Below are positions 27,442-36,809 of a stretch of 64,000 nucleotides of DNA, piece by piece. Position numbers and translations under genes: made by a program. This stretch comes from an uncultured Sporosarcina sp. (GTDB lineage Bacteria; Bacillota; Bacilli; Bacillales_A; Planococcaceae): the NCBI GenBank assembly GCA_947644645.1, contig CANSAF010000008.1, positions 1 to 64,000 on the forward strand. The letters run 5' to 3'. Under the pieces are notes generated by a model. It was given only the letters and a program-made list of their open reading frames with translations. It was not told the DNA's origin and did not search any database. The first letter of the stretch is position 1, and each line of letters opens with the position of its first letter.

Positions 27442-29070
27442 GTGGCATATGTATTCCGTTTGCCGGATATCGGAGAAGGTATCCATGAAGGTGAAGTAGT
27501 AAAGTGGCTTGTAGAAGAAGGCCAAAAAATTGAAGAAGATGACGTGCTTTGTGAAATTCAAAATGATAAAGCGGTTGTTGAAATTCCATCACCAGTTGCA
27601 GGAACAGTTGAGAAGCTACTTGTAGCAGAAGGAACTGTATCTGTTGTCGGCGATCCATTAATCCAAATCGATGCGCCAGGCTATGAAGATATGTACGAAG
27701 AAGCACCACAAGCTGAAGAAACAGCAGAAGTTGCGCAAGACGCAGCACCGGCACAAGCAGCAACACAAGGTTCATATGTATTCCGTCTACCAGATATTGG
27801 AGAAGGAATTCACGAAGGTGAAGTTGTGAAATGGCTTGTAGAAGAAGGTCAGAAAATCGCTGAAGACGATGTACTTTGCGAAATTCAAAACGATAAAGCA
27901 GTCGTTGAAATTCCATCACCAGTTGCAGGAACAGTTGAGAAGCTACTTGTAGCGGAAGGAACTGTATCTGTAGTAGGTGACCCGTTAATTCAAATCGATG
28001 CACCAGGTTATGAGCATCTATATGAAGCAGGTACTGCTGAAACTGAATCACAAGTTCAAGCAACTGCTGAAGCAGGTCAAGCGATCAATAAAGAAACAGC
28101 GAAAAAAGATACAGAAGTAGACGTAAATCGTCGTATTATTGCGATGCCTTCAGTTCGTAAGTTTGCACGCGAAAATGATGTAGATATCCGTCAAGTTGCA
28201 GGTTCTGGAAAAAATGGACGTGTATTAAAAGAAGATATCGAAACATTTATGAGTGGCGGTCAAGCAACTGCTGAAGCACCAGCACAACAGTCGGCAGAAA
28301 AAGCTGCACCAGCACAATCAACAGCTAAACAAACGGCTTCAAAACAACCAGTATCGCTTGAAGGAGACTTCCCGGAAACACGTGAGAAAATCTCTAGCAT
28401 TCGAAAAGTTATTGCAAAAGCGATGGTAAACTCGAAACATACGGCGCCACATGTTACATTATTAGATGAGGTAGATGTTACTGAACTTGTTGCACACCGT
28501 AAGAAGTTCAAAGACATTGCGGCAGAGCAAGATATTAAGCTTACGTACTTACCATATATTGTTAAGGCACTTGTAAGCACTTTGCGTAAATTCCCAGCGC
28601 TGAATACATCTTATGATGATGCAACTGAGGAAGTTATTCAAAAACATTATTTCAACATCGGAATCGCAGCAGATACGGACCGCGGACTTCTCGTACCTGT
28701 CGTAAAACATGCTGATCGTAAATCGATCTTCGCGATTTCATCGGAAATTAGCGAACTTGCAGTGAAGGCTCGTGATGGTAAGTTGTCAGTAGCTGAAATG
28801 AGTGGTGCATCATGCTCAATTACAAATATCGGTTCTGCTGGTGGACAATGGTTTACACCAATTATTAACCACCCAGAAGTTGCAATTTTAGGTGTCGGCC
28901 GTATCGCTGAAAAACCAATTGTAAAAGATGGAGAAATTGTTGCAGCACCAATGCTTGCATTATCACTTGTTTTCGACCACAGAATGTTAGATGGTGCTAC
29001 AGCACAACACGCACTGAACCACATTAAGAGATTGCTAAGTAATCCAGAACTTTTATTAATGGAGGCGTAA
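27442..29070 (+). CDS. pdhC: Pyruvate dehydrogenase E2 with two lipoyl domains
   Basis: Dihydrolipoamide acetyltransferase core, 542 residues, about 100 more than B. subtilis PdhC. Two lipoyl domains (about residues 1-80 and 110-190) each contain [14 protein letters not shown], with the lipoylated Lys in DKA. An Ala/Gln/Glu linker separates them. The peripheral-subunit binding domain ([18 protein letters not shown]) is near residue 235, and the catalytic domain from about 310 ends with [15 protein letters not shown] (His and Asp catalytic). GTG at 27442 follows AGGAGGG by eight nt; the GTG at 27433 overlaps it. Confidence 0.96.
   Translation: MAYVFRLPDIGEGIHEGEVVKWLVEEGQKIEEDDVLCEIQNDKAVVEIPSPVAGTVEKLLVAEGTVSVVGDPLIQIDAPGYEDMYEEAPQAEETAEVAQDAAPAQAATQGSYVFRLPDIGEGIHEGEVVKWLVEEGQKIAEDDVLCEIQNDKAVVEIPSPVAGTVEKLLVAEGTVSVVGDPLIQIDAPGYEHLYEAGTAETESQVQATAEAGQAINKETAKKDTEVDVNRRIIAMPSVRKFARENDVDIRQVAGSGKNGRVLKEDIETFMSGGQATAEAPAQQSAEKAAPAQSTAKQTASKQPVSLEGDFPETREKISSIRKVIAKAMVNSKHTAPHVTLLDEVDVTELVAHRKKFKDIAAEQDIKLTYLPYIVKALVSTLRKFPALNTSYDDATEEVIQKHYFNIGIAADTDRGLLVPVVKHADRKSIFAISSEISELAVKARDGKLSVAEMSGASCSITNIGSAGGQWFTPIINHPEVAILGVGRIAEKPIVKDGEIVAAPMLALSLVFDHRMLDGATAQHALNHIKRLLSNPELLLMEA
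27451..27690 (+). repeat. Lipoyl-domain tandem duplication, copy 1
   Basis: This stretch repeats at about 27775-28020 with near-identical protein. The middle, from GTTGAAATTCCATCACCAGT onward, is identical for about 50 nt, while the beginning differs at many silent sites. Confidence 0.85.
27775..28020 (+). repeat. Lipoyl-domain tandem duplication, copy 2
   Basis: Second lipoyl-coding copy in pdhC, offset about 324 nt (108 codons) from copy 1. Confidence 0.85.
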
Positions 29071-29074
29071 GAAA

Positions 29075-30481
29075 ATGGTTGTAGGAGATTTTCCAATTGA
29101 AGTTGACACACTCGTAATCGGATCGGGTCCTGGAGGTTATGTTGCAGCAATTCGCGCAGCACAACTTGGACAAAAAGTAACAATTGTTGAGAAGGGGGAC
29201 TTAGGTGGCGTTTGTCTAAACGTTGGCTGTATCCCTTCTAAAGCTTTAATTTCTGTAGGTCAGCGTTTTGTAAATGCACAAGAATCTGACGCAATGGGAA
29301 TTACAGCAACTGATGTGAAATTAGACTTCTCTAAAGCACAAGAATTTAAAAATAGTGTTGTAACACGTCTAACAGGCGGTGTTGCTGGTTTACTGAAAGG
29401 TAATAAAGTAGACGTTGTAAACGGAGAAGCTTTCTTCGTTGACGACAACACTGTACGTGTAATGGATGAAAACTCTGCACAAACATACAAGTTCAAAAAC
29501 GCAATCGTTGCAACAGGTTCACGTCCAGTAGAAATTCCAAGCTTCAAATTTTCTAAACGTGTCCTAAGTTCAACAAGCGCTTTAAGCTTAGAAGAAGTTC
29601 CAGGTAAATTAGTTGTAATTGGTGGCGGATATATCGGTACGGAGCTTGGTTCGGCATATGCAAACCTTGGCGCTGAAGTAACGATTATTGAAGGTGCGAA
29701 TGACATTCTTGCTGGATTCGAAAAGCAAATGACGCAAATCGTTAAAAAAGGTTTAAAGAAAAAAGGCGTTACAATCGTAACAAAAGCATCTGCTAAAGGT
29801 GTTGAAGAAACTGACACTGGCGTTAAAGTTACATATGAAGCAAAAGGTGAAGAAGTTGTAGTTGAAGCTGATTATGTACTTGTAACAGTTGGTCGTCGTC
29901 CAAACACTGATGAGCTTGGTTTAGAGCAAGCAGGTGTGAAAATGAGCGAACGTGGTCTTGTTGAAGTTGACAAGCAATGCCGTACGAATGTTTCTTCAAT
30001 CTATGCGATTGGTGATATCGTAGCGGGTCCACAACTTGCACATAAAGCATCTTATGAAGCGAAAATTGCTGCAGAAGCGATTTCAGGTCAAAAATCTGAA
30101 GTTGATTACTTAGCAATTCCAGCAGTATGCTTCACAGATCCTGAACTTGCAACAGTTGGTCTAAATGAACAACAAGCAAAAGACGAAGGTTATGAAGTAT
30201 CAGCAGGTCGTTTCCCATATGCGGCAAATGGACGTGCAATTGCACTTGATAAAACAGATGGTTTCGTAAAACTTGTTGCGCGCAAAGAAGACGGTCTTCT
30301 TTTAGGTGCACAAATCGTAGGTGAAAATGCTTCAGATATGATTTCTGAACTAGGTCTAGCAATTGAAGCAGGTATGACACTTGAAGATATCGCAATGACA
30401 ATTCACGCTCACCCAACATTAGGTGAAATTACGATGGAAGCAGCGGAAGTTGTTTTAGGTAAGCCAATCCATATGATGTAA
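29075..30481 (+). CDS. pdhD: Dihydrolipoamide dehydrogenase (E3)
   Basis: FAD disulfide oxidoreductase of 468 residues that reoxidises lipoyl groups for NAD+. FAD-binding [10 protein letters not shown] (about residues 17-26), the redox pair in [15 protein letters not shown] (Cys47 and Cys52 approximately), NAD-binding [10 protein letters not shown] (about 187-196), second FAD motif YAIGDI, and the active-site HAHPTLGE near the C-terminus are all visible. ATG 29075 has GGAGG nine nt upstream, five nt after the pdhC stop. Confidence 0.97.
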   Translation: MVVGDFPIEVDTLVIGSGPGGYVAAIRAAQLGQKVTIVEKGDLGGVCLNVGCIPSKALISVGQRFVNAQESDAMGITATDVKLDFSKAQEFKNSVVTRLTGGVAGLLKGNKVDVVNGEAFFVDDNTVRVMDENSAQTYKFKNAIVATGSRPVEIPSFKFSKRVLSSTSALSLEEVPGKLVVIGGGYIGTELGSAYANLGAEVTIIEGANDILAGFEKQMTQIVKKGLKKKGVTIVTKASAKGVEETDTGVKVTYEAKGEEVVVEADYVLVTVGRRPNTDELGLEQAGVKMSERGLVEVDKQCRTNVSSIYAIGDIVAGPQLAHKASYEAKIAAEAISGQKSEVDYLAIPAVCFTDPELATVGLNEQQAKDEGYEVSAGRFPYAANGRAIALDKTDGFVKLVARKEDGLLLGAQIVGENASDMISELGLAIEAGMTLEDIAMTIHAHPTLGEITMEAAEVVLGKPIHMM

Positions 30482-30488
30482 GTGGGAA

Positions 30489-30541
30489 ACTGCCCCCTAA
30501 AAGCCTAAGTTCGGGCTTTTAGGGGGCGTTTCGCGTTTTTG
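30489..30541 (+). terminator. Terminator of the pdh operon
   Basis: GCCCCCTAAAAGCC pairs with GGCTTTTAGGGGGC followed by a T-rich stretch ending GTTTTT. Confidence 0.9.
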
Positions 30542-31362
30542 AGTGCATTGCGCTCATGCGATTCTTAGCTTGTTTCGTGTTTCGTTTCCTATTTGCTTCG
30601 TTTCACTGATGCCGTTTTCAGTTTAAGATGTGTTTTATGGCGTTTGGTTTGTTTGGGGATAGTGAGAAACTCCAATGCCAGCCGTAGTCATAATTCGCTG
30701 AAGACCGTGAAAGGAAGCCTGATATGAGTAAAATGTTTGTGGGGGATAAAAAATCTAAGAAGCCATTAATCTTCGTTCCAATCGGATTAATTAGAAGGGG
30801 ATGGAATAAAATAGGACTTTTCAACTGAAAGATAAGCGTAAAGTAACTATGCATTCTTTATTTGATTCGATTAAAGTGGGCAGAAATTATTGTTACGACA
30901 GTAGAGGAATTCAATTTATGGTTGAGTTAGAAGGACTTCAAAGCTTTTAATTTAACAGCTCTCTTTGGAAACCACTCGATTTTTAGTGGTTTACTTTATA
31001 TCTGTAAGTATTCATTGGATCACCTATTACAATATAAAAGAAAAGATTCGTTGATTGTAGTGTAGGGCGGCGACTCGGGTGGGATGAAGTGCGTCAGGTA
31101 AGACCCTGGACGGAGCGCAGCGAAGGAAGCGGCTTACCGCGCCCCCCACCGAACGCGTCCGCCCGAAACGGAAATCAACTTGCCTTAGAATTCACTATAA
31201 AAAGAAAAACAAAAGCTATATTTAGAAAAGAATTACCTTTTCAAAATTAATTCTCACAAAAACTTGACTCGAGTCGGAAGTCAGTGACTAGCACGGGGAG
31301 AAAAGGAATATGCTACAATTCAAATGGTGGAAGTATAAAGTGGATGGTAGGGGGAATACATA
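30542..31362 (+). repeat. Gene-free repeat region with palindrome copy 2
   Basis: No gene is supported here. From about 30724 it matches 38194 onward (ATGAGTAAAATGTTTGTGGG). At 30766-30793 it carries CGTTCCAATCGGATTAATTA where the other locus has an extra GC-rich palindrome. Blocks at about 30825-30880 match 38545-38610. The GC-rich core of copy 2 is at 31050-31179, and its AT-rich right flank runs to about 31270. In B. subtilis the equivalent interval holds slp and speA. Confidence 0.8.
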
Positions 31363-32328
31363 GTGAAATGGCAGACTAGGGTAACCGAAATATTTGGCAT
31401 TCAATACCCGATTATTCAAGGAGGACTTGCGCATTTAGCGTATGCGGATCTTTGTGCTGCAGTCTCAAATGCAGGAGGACTTGGACAAATTACCGCGATG
31501 AGTTTGGAGTCGCCGGAAGCGCTTCGTGAAGAGATTCGAAAAGTAAAACAAATGACGGATCGTCCATTTGGTGTGAATTTTGCAATCGGCCAACGGGGTC
31601 GCCCTTATGCACATATGGTAGAAGCTGCGTTAGAAGAAGGCGTTAAAATTATGTCCATTACAGGTGGAAATCCAACACCTTTCTTTGAACAATTAAAAGG
31701 AAAAAATGTGAAAGTACTCGTCCTTGTTGCTGCGAAACGTCAAGCGCAAAAAGCGGAAGAACTTGGCGCAGCTGCTGTGATGGTTGTTGGACAAGAAGGC
31801 GGCGGTCATTTAGGTCGTGATGATATTGGGACGATGGTCTTAACGCCGCAAGTGGTAGATGCAGTGTCGATTCCTGTTATTGCTTCAGGAGGCATTGGTG
31901 ATGGTCGTGGTTGGATGGCTGCGCATGCATTAGGTGCTGAAGGAATTGAAATGGGGACACGCTTCATCGCAACGAAAGAATGTGTACATGCTTCAGAAGC
32001 GTATCTTAACGCATTATTATCGAGCGATGAAACGAATACAACAGTGATTAAACGTTCGCTAGGTGCACCAGCACGAGCGCTAGTGAATCCATTGACGGAG
32101 AAAATCTTGCAAATGGAAAGTGAAGCTGCTGATTATGAAGTGTTAAAAGATTATATTAGTGGTGAGGCGAATCGTAAATTTATTTATGATGGCGATTCGG
32201 AAAATGGTTTTGGTTGGGCTGGGCAAGTGACAGGTTTAATTGACGATGTACCGTCAGTTGCGGAACTATTTGAACGTATGGTAAAAGAAGCGGAAAGTAT
32301 TCGTAAAAACTGGAAATTTGAATCATAA
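31363..32328 (+). CDS. Nitronate monooxygenase-like flavoprotein
   Basis: FMN-binding TIM-barrel protein of 321 residues in the NMO/FabK (2-nitropropane dioxygenase-like) family. PIIQGGLAHLAYADLCAAVSNAGGLGQI starts near residue 15 (written in parts: PIIQGG and NAGGLGQI), VVGQEGGGHLGR at about 141-152 carries the conserved His, and IASGGIGDGRG is the phosphate-binding loop. The GTG start has TAGGGGG eight nt upstream. It either oxidises nitronates or acts as an enoyl reductase; sequence alone does not decide. It lies where B. subtilis has slp-speA. Confidence 0.85.
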   Translation: MKWQTRVTEIFGIQYPIIQGGLAHLAYADLCAAVSNAGGLGQITAMSLESPEALREEIRKVKQMTDRPFGVNFAIGQRGRPYAHMVEAALEEGVKIMSITGGNPTPFFEQLKGKNVKVLVLVAAKRQAQKAEELGAAAVMVVGQEGGGHLGRDDIGTMVLTPQVVDAVSIPVIASGGIGDGRGWMAAHALGAEGIEMGTRFIATKECVHASEAYLNALLSSDETNTTVIKRSLGAPARALVNPLTEKILQMESEAADYEVLKDYISGEANRKFIYDGDSENGFGWAGQVTGLIDDVPSVAELFERMVKEAESIRKNWKFES

Positions 32329-32342
32329 TGAGGTGAATGATA

Positions 32343-32609
32343 ATGGATTATAATTATCCGTTACGAATGGATTGGTCAACAGATGAAATGATTGCTGTGA
32401 CGGAATTTTATACAGTCATTGAAAAAGCGTATGAAGAAGGGGTTAAGCGAAATGATGTCTTAATCGCTTATGAAAAATTTAAAAAAATAGTTCCTTCGAA
32501 AGCAGAAGAAAAGACATTGTTTAGAGAATTTGAGCAAGCGAGTGGTTATAAAAGCTATCCGATTGTAAAAGCGGCAAGCTCAGGTGAAGAAATTATTCAA
32601 GGGAAATAA
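32343..32609 (+). CDS. yktA: YktA, UPF0223 family
   Basis: Conserved 88-residue protein of UPF0223, beginning MDYNYPLRMDWSTDEMI. The start at 32343 gives six nt to AGGTGA; the ATG at 32337 would abut it. Function unknown. It sits just before yktB as in B. subtilis, but here yktB is inverted. Confidence 0.9.
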   Translation: MDYNYPLRMDWSTDEMIAVTEFYTVIEKAYEEGVKRNDVLIAYEKFKKIVPSKAEEKTLFREFEQASGYKSYPIVKAASSGEEIIQGK

Positions 32610-32612
32610 TGA

Positions 32613-32668
32613 ATGGGCATTGTTTAGAGAGTCGAATCATAGACTTTTTAGACAATGCCCATTTTTTT
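32613..32668 (+). terminator. Terminator after yktA
   Basis: GGGCATTGTTTAGAGAGTC pairs with GACTTTTTAGACAATGCCC followed by ATTTTTTTG. The stem may also stop transcripts from yktB. Confidence 0.92.
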
Positions 32669-32686
32669 GCAGAAAAGGCTTAAACT

Positions 32687-33322
32687 TTATATTTTTCCGA
32701 CGATAATATCGTAAATAGGCAGGAGTTGATCCATTGTTTCTTCAGTAAAGTCTAGAAATTCTTGTGCTGTCATTTGAATGGCTTTTTCTTTTGTTAAATG
32801 GCGACCCACAAGAAATTCCGCTTTTTTAACATTTTGTAGTCGAGTAAGTAGTTTTTCAACGCCGACTTGTCCGATTTCGCCGATGTCAAATGCTTCGGGC
32901 TTCATATGATCTCCTGACACTTTGAATGAAGAAGGTAGGGATATAAGTTGCTCGATATTTTGCTCAAGTCTTTCGGAAATTGCAACTTTATCTGGGTTTT
33001 CATAAATAACTGCAATAATGATGAATAAATGTGTCTCCCAAAGTCCAATCTGAAAGTGAGGAAGCGCTTTATATCCTCTTTTAGAGGGTGCCATTGCCAC
33101 CCAACTATCTGTTGGAGGATTTACTGTTCTGCGCGCATGCTTGGCGACATGAGGAAAGAACTCATCTGTGCCATGTGCGGATAGTTTATCGGAAAAAGTT
33201 CTACCGAGTTGTGTGAATTTAGGTTGGACGAGCGTTTGAAGTGCCGTCATTCGATGCTCAAGTCCTTCGATGGTAAATAAGTCGAAGTCTTCAGCTGACC
33301 AAAAACGTTGATTTGCATCCAT
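32687..33322 (-). CDS. yktB: YktB, UPF0637 family
   Basis: Conserved soluble protein of 211 residues matching YktB of UPF0637 (DUF1054). Readable blocks include WSAEDFDLFTIEGLEHRM at the N-terminus, AKHARRTVNPPTDSWVAM and LPHFQIGLWETHLF. The start has AAAGGAG upstream. The biochemical role is unknown. Confidence 0.9.
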   Translation of the reverse strand: MDANQRFWSAEDFDLFTIEGLEHRMTALQTLVQPKFTQLGRTFSDKLSAHGTDEFFPHVAKHARRTVNPPTDSWVAMAPSKRGYKALPHFQIGLWETHLFIIIAVIYENPDKVAISERLEQNIEQLISLPSSFKVSGDHMKPEAFDIGEIGQVGVEKLLTRLQNVKKAEFLVGRHLTKEKAIQMTAQEFLDFTEETMDQLLPIYDIIVGKI

Positions 33323-33482
33323 TTGTCAAAACTCCTTTATGATAATTGTACGTTTATCATAACAGATATTTGGGAATGATATGTTTAAGGGGCATAAAGA
33401 CTAGAAACTTTACTTTGAGCTGCATATGATAATTACAAAAGACGGAATAATAAGTTTATTAATTAAAAAGGGGTGGTTGATG

Positions 33483-33680
33483 ATGAAACAAGTCGTTCAT
33501 GTGATAAGAAAAGCTGATGTTGAAAAAGAATATGTAAAAGTTTTACGATTAGAACTTGATTATGAATTGGCGACTTTATTCGATGCGATGCAAGAAAATA
33601 ATGAGAAAGAAGAACAAAAAAGTAAGAAAAGGCTAGCTGAAATTCATCGCGAGTTAGAAACGTTAAATGGATTCGCTTAA
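33483..33680 (+). CDS. Small conserved protein at the ykzI position
   Basis: A 65-residue charged protein beginning MKQVVHVIRKADVEKEYVKV. The start at 33483 is chosen from the ribosome site AAGGGGTGG; the ATG at 33480 is next best. Residues 35-60 are a predicted coiled-coil of Glu and Lys. It occupies the place of ykzI between yktB and suhB in B. subtilis; orthology is probable but not shown by sequence I can compare. Confidence 0.7.
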   Translation: MKQVVHVIRKADVEKEYVKVLRLELDYELATLFDAMQENNEKEEQKSKKRLAEIHRELETLNGFA

Positions 33681-33697
33681 TGGCGTTCTAGAAGAAA

Positions 33698-33760
33698 AAA
33701 GGCATTCGGTTACATAATCTCAAATTGAGAATTGTGTAAATGAATGTCTTTTTTGTTATA
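33698..33760 (+). terminator. Terminator after the ykzI-position gene
   Basis: GGCATTCGGTTACATAAT pairs with ATTGTGTAAATGAATGTC followed by TTTTTTG. Confidence 0.85.
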
Positions 33761-33793
33761 CTAAAAGAAGGTTGTTAGGGAAGGGATGGGATT

Positions 33794-34591
33794 TTGTTGG
33801 ATTGGGATAAAATAGATCGTTTTACAAAATCTTTAATAAAAGAAGCAGGGCATAAAATTAGAAATTCATTTTTTGAACGTATTCAAATTGAGTCTAAATC
33901 AAATGTCAATGATTTGGTGACGAATATCGATCAAGAAATCGAACAGTTTTTTATACAAAATATCCAATTTGCTTTTCCAGACCATCGTGTATTAGGAGAA
34001 GAAGGTTACGGGGATCAAGTGACAACATTAAACGGGGTTGTTTGGATTATTGATCCAATTGACGGGACGATGAATTTTGTACATCAGAAACGAAATTTTG
34101 CAATTTCCATCGGCGTTTATGAAGATGGGGTAGGTATGCTCGGTTATATTTATGATGTTGTAAGGGATGAGCTCTATGCTGCCAAAAATGGTGCGGGTGC
34201 TTATTTAAATGATGAAAGGCTACCGCGGTTAAGTGATGGAAGTATTGAAGAAGCGGTAATCGGTGTAAATGCGAGATGGTTTAATGCAAAACGTTATGTG
34301 AATGGTGGAAAGTTACTCAATCTTGTTGCGGATTGCCGTGGGACACGCTCTTATGGATCAGCGGCGCTTGAAATTGCTTATGTAGCTTCTGGGAAGTTAG
34401 ATGCTTATATTTCTGGGCGATTATCTCCTTGGGATGTTGCAGGTGGCGTCGTCATTGCACAAGAAGTTGGGGCAATCACAACGAATTTCAAAGGGACAAC
34501 ATTAAATTTTGTTCAACCTGATTCATTAATCGTGTCACGACCGTCTTTACATGCATTCATCTTACAAAATTATATTGAAGTCAATGCGTAA
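33794..34591 (+). CDS. suhB: Inositol monophosphatase-family phosphatase (SuhB/YktC)
   Basis: Mg2+-dependent, Li+-sensitive-type phosphatase of 265 residues. Motif 1 is WIIDPIDGTMNFVH (about residues 85-98) preceded by the acidic GEEGYGD, and motif 2 is WDVAGGVVIAQEVGA (about 216-230). It starts with TTG at 33794 or 33797; both have GGGAAGGG upstream. The physiological substrate is unclear: inositol phosphate, fructose bisphosphate or NADP phosphatase activities occur in this family. Confidence 0.92.
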   Translation: MLDWDKIDRFTKSLIKEAGHKIRNSFFERIQIESKSNVNDLVTNIDQEIEQFFIQNIQFAFPDHRVLGEEGYGDQVTTLNGVVWIIDPIDGTMNFVHQKRNFAISIGVYEDGVGMLGYIYDVVRDELYAAKNGAGAYLNDERLPRLSDGSIEEAVIGVNARWFNAKRYVNGGKLLNLVADCRGTRSYGSAALEIAYVASGKLDAYISGRLSPWDVAGGVVIAQEVGAITTNFKGTTLNFVQPDSLIVSRPSLHAFILQNYIEVNA

Positions 34592-34596
34592 AAAAA

Positions 34597-34627
34597 TGCC
34601 GGGGGACAGTGAAGACGTCGCCCGGTA
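34597..34627 (+). terminator. Weak hairpin after suhB
   Basis: CCGGG pairs with CCCGG across a loop, without a clear T-run. Confidence 0.35.
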
Positions 34628-34652
34628 AATAGTAATGGCTTTATGTAACTTG

Positions 34653-34838
34653 TTATAATGTACCTGCTTCGCGCATACTTTTTTTCGTTTTAAAACCGTA
34701 TCCCATAATTAAAACAAGTGCAACGATTGAAAAAAGAATGCCGAAAATGCTACTACGCGCAACGAAAACACCGATTGAGCACATCGCTAAAACGGCTCCG
34801 ATTGAATAGAGAACGAAAATCCATTTAATGTCTTTCAA
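34653..34838 (-). CDS. ylaF: YlaF-like small membrane protein (DUF5325)
   Basis: A 61-residue protein with two transmembrane helices (about residues 6-25 and 29-48) and a basic tail KTKKSMREAGTL. It matches B. subtilis YlaF in size, topology and position directly before typA. It starts at TTG with GGAGG upstream. Function unknown. Confidence 0.82.
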   Translation of the reverse strand: MKDIKWIFVLYSIGAVLAMCSIGVFVARSSIFGILFSIVALVLIMGYGFKTKKSMREAGTL

Positions 34839-34887
34839 TTTTTAAAACCTCCGTCTATTCTAAAAAATGTTATATTATCAATTCTTA

Positions 34888-34896
34888 TGCTATAAT
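34888..34896 (+). promoter_or_regulatory. Extended -10 promoter of typA
   Basis: TGCTATAAT (34888-34896) is an extended -10 element 42 nt before typA; no good -35 is seen. Confidence 0.6.
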
Positions 34897-34938
34897 AACA
34901 CAGTTACACATACTTAAAAAGATTAATGGAGTGAAATC

Positions 34939-36780
34939 ATGACTATAGAACGTGCTAATTTAAGAAATATCGCGATTATTGCCCACGTTGACCATGGGAA
35001 AACAACGCTTGTTGACCAATTATTAAAGCAATCAGGGATTTTCCGTTCGAATGAACAAGTAGATGACCGTGCAATGGACTCTGATGATATCGAACGTGAG
35101 CGTGGCATTACGATTTTAGCTAAAAATACTGCCATCGAATACAAAGATACAAAAATCAATATTTTAGATACTCCAGGTCACGCTGACTTTGGTGGAGAAG
35201 TGGAAAGAATCTTGAAAATGGTTGACGGGGTTATTTTAGTCGTCGATTCATATGAAGGATGTATGCCACAAACACGTTTCGTTTTAAAGAAAGCTTTAGA
35301 ACAAAATTTAAAACCAATCGTTGTTGTTAATAAAATTGACCGTGAATTTGCAAGACCTGAAGAAGTAGTGGATGAAGTACTTGAGTTATTTATCGAACTT
35401 GATGCGAATGATGAACAATTGGAATTCCCGGTTATTTACGCGTCAGGCTTTAATGGAACTGCAAGTTTATCACCAAATCCAGCTGATCAAGAAGAAACTT
35501 TAGAAGTATTATACGATGCGATTTTAGATCATATTCCAGCACCTGTGAATAATCGTGAAGAGCCACTTCAATTCCAAGTTTCTTTACTGGATTATAATGA
35601 TTACGTTGGCCGTATTGGAATTGGACGTGTCTTCCGTGGAACAATTAAAGTCGGCCAACAAGTTTCTGTCATTAAACAAGACGGAACAACGAAAAACTTC
35701 CGTATTACAAAATTATCAGGTTTCCTTGGATTAAAACGAGTGGATATTGAAGAAGCATATGCAGGGGATTTAGTTGCAGTTTCTGGAATCGAAGGCATCG
35801 ATGTCGGTGACACGATTTGTCCAATCGAACATCCTGAAGCACTTCCAGCTCTTCATATTGACGAGCCGACATTACAAATGACATTTTTAGTAAATAACAG
35901 TCCATTTGCAGGTCGCGAAGGAAAATGGGTAACAGCAAGAAAAATTGAAGAACGTTTACACCAACAATTACAAACGGACGTTTCTTTACGCGTAGAGCAA
36001 TCGGGCGCAGATTCATGGATTGTTTCTGGACGTGGAGAACTTCATTTATCAATTTTAATTGAAAATATGAGACGTGAAGGTTTTGAGTTACAAGTGTCAA
36101 AACCAGAAGTAATCGTGCGTGAAATTGATGGACAAAAATGTGAGCCAGTTGAACGCGTTCAAGTTGAAGTACCAGATGAGCATACAGGTGCAGTCATTGA
36201 GTCACTTGGTCAGCGAAAAGGTGAAATGCTCGATATGGTGAATAACGGAACGGGAACAGTTCGTTTAGTATTCCACGTACCAGCTCGTGGATTAATCGGT
36301 TATTCAACAGAATTTTTAACATTGACAAGAGGGTATGGAATTTTAAACCATACATTCGATACGTATCAGCCGATTGCTACAGGCAATGTAGGTGGACGTA
36401 AGCACGGTGTGTTAATTTCGATGGAAAATGGAAAAGCGACACCATACGGTATTTTACATGTAGAAGAACGTGGTACGGTATTTGTTGAGCCTGGAACTGA
36501 AGTTTACGAAGGAATGATTGTCGGGGAAAATAGCCGTGACAATGATTTAACAGTTAACTTAACGAAAGCGAAACAAATGACGAATATTCGTTCAGCAACG
36601 AAAGATCAAACAGTCACAATTAAAAAACCTAAAATCATGACGTTAGAAGAATCACTCGAATATTTAAATGACGATGAGTATTGTGAAGTAACGCCTGAGT
36701 CGATTCGTTTACGTAAGAAAATTTTAGGTAAGAGTGAACGTGATCGCGTGACAAAACGTGCGAAGAAGAATGAACAATAA
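34939..36780 (+). CDS. typA: TypA/BipA ribosome-associated GTPase
   Basis: Translational GTPase of 613 residues that binds 70S/50S particles and aids assembly and stress growth. G1 AHVDHGKTT (about residues 15-23), switch region RERGITIL, G3 DTPGHADFGGE (about 76-86), and G4 NKIDR (about 130-134) are clear. Domain II and EF-G-like domains III/V follow, with a basic C-terminal domain. ATG has TGGAGTG upstream. Position matches B. subtilis ylaG. Confidence 0.96.
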   Translation: MTIERANLRNIAIIAHVDHGKTTLVDQLLKQSGIFRSNEQVDDRAMDSDDIERERGITILAKNTAIEYKDTKINILDTPGHADFGGEVERILKMVDGVILVVDSYEGCMPQTRFVLKKALEQNLKPIVVVNKIDREFARPEEVVDEVLELFIELDANDEQLEFPVIYASGFNGTASLSPNPADQEETLEVLYDAILDHIPAPVNNREEPLQFQVSLLDYNDYVGRIGIGRVFRGTIKVGQQVSVIKQDGTTKNFRITKLSGFLGLKRVDIEEAYAGDLVAVSGIEGIDVGDTICPIEHPEALPALHIDEPTLQMTFLVNNSPFAGREGKWVTARKIEERLHQQLQTDVSLRVEQSGADSWIVSGRGELHLSILIENMRREGFELQVSKPEVIVREIDGQKCEPVERVQVEVPDEHTGAVIESLGQRKGEMLDMVNNGTGTVRLVFHVPARGLIGYSTEFLTLTRGYGILNHTFDTYQPIATGNVGGRKHGVLISMENGKATPYGILHVEERGTVFVEPGTEVYEGMIVGENSRDNDLTVNLTKAKQMTNIRSATKDQTVTIKKPKIMTLEESLEYLNDDEYCEVTPESIRLRKKILGKSERDRVTKRAKKNEQ

Positions 36781-36809
36781 TAGGTAATGCGCTGAAAGGA
36801 ATGTGTTAA

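Noticed and set aside
27404..28063. 219-codon minus-strand frame opposite pdhC
   Set aside because: Leu/Gln-rich translation is the mirror of the lipoyl domains, including their duplication; it has no ribosome site and lies within a certain gene.
29260..29817. 185-codon minus-strand frame opposite pdhD
   Set aside because: Ser/Thr/Pro-rich shadow of the E3 gene with no initiation signal.
30724..30828. 34-codon frame starting MSKMFVGDKKSKKP in the repeat gap
   Set aside because: It has a passable ribosome site, but the matching copy at 38194 is frameshifted after 11 codons, so coding is not conserved.
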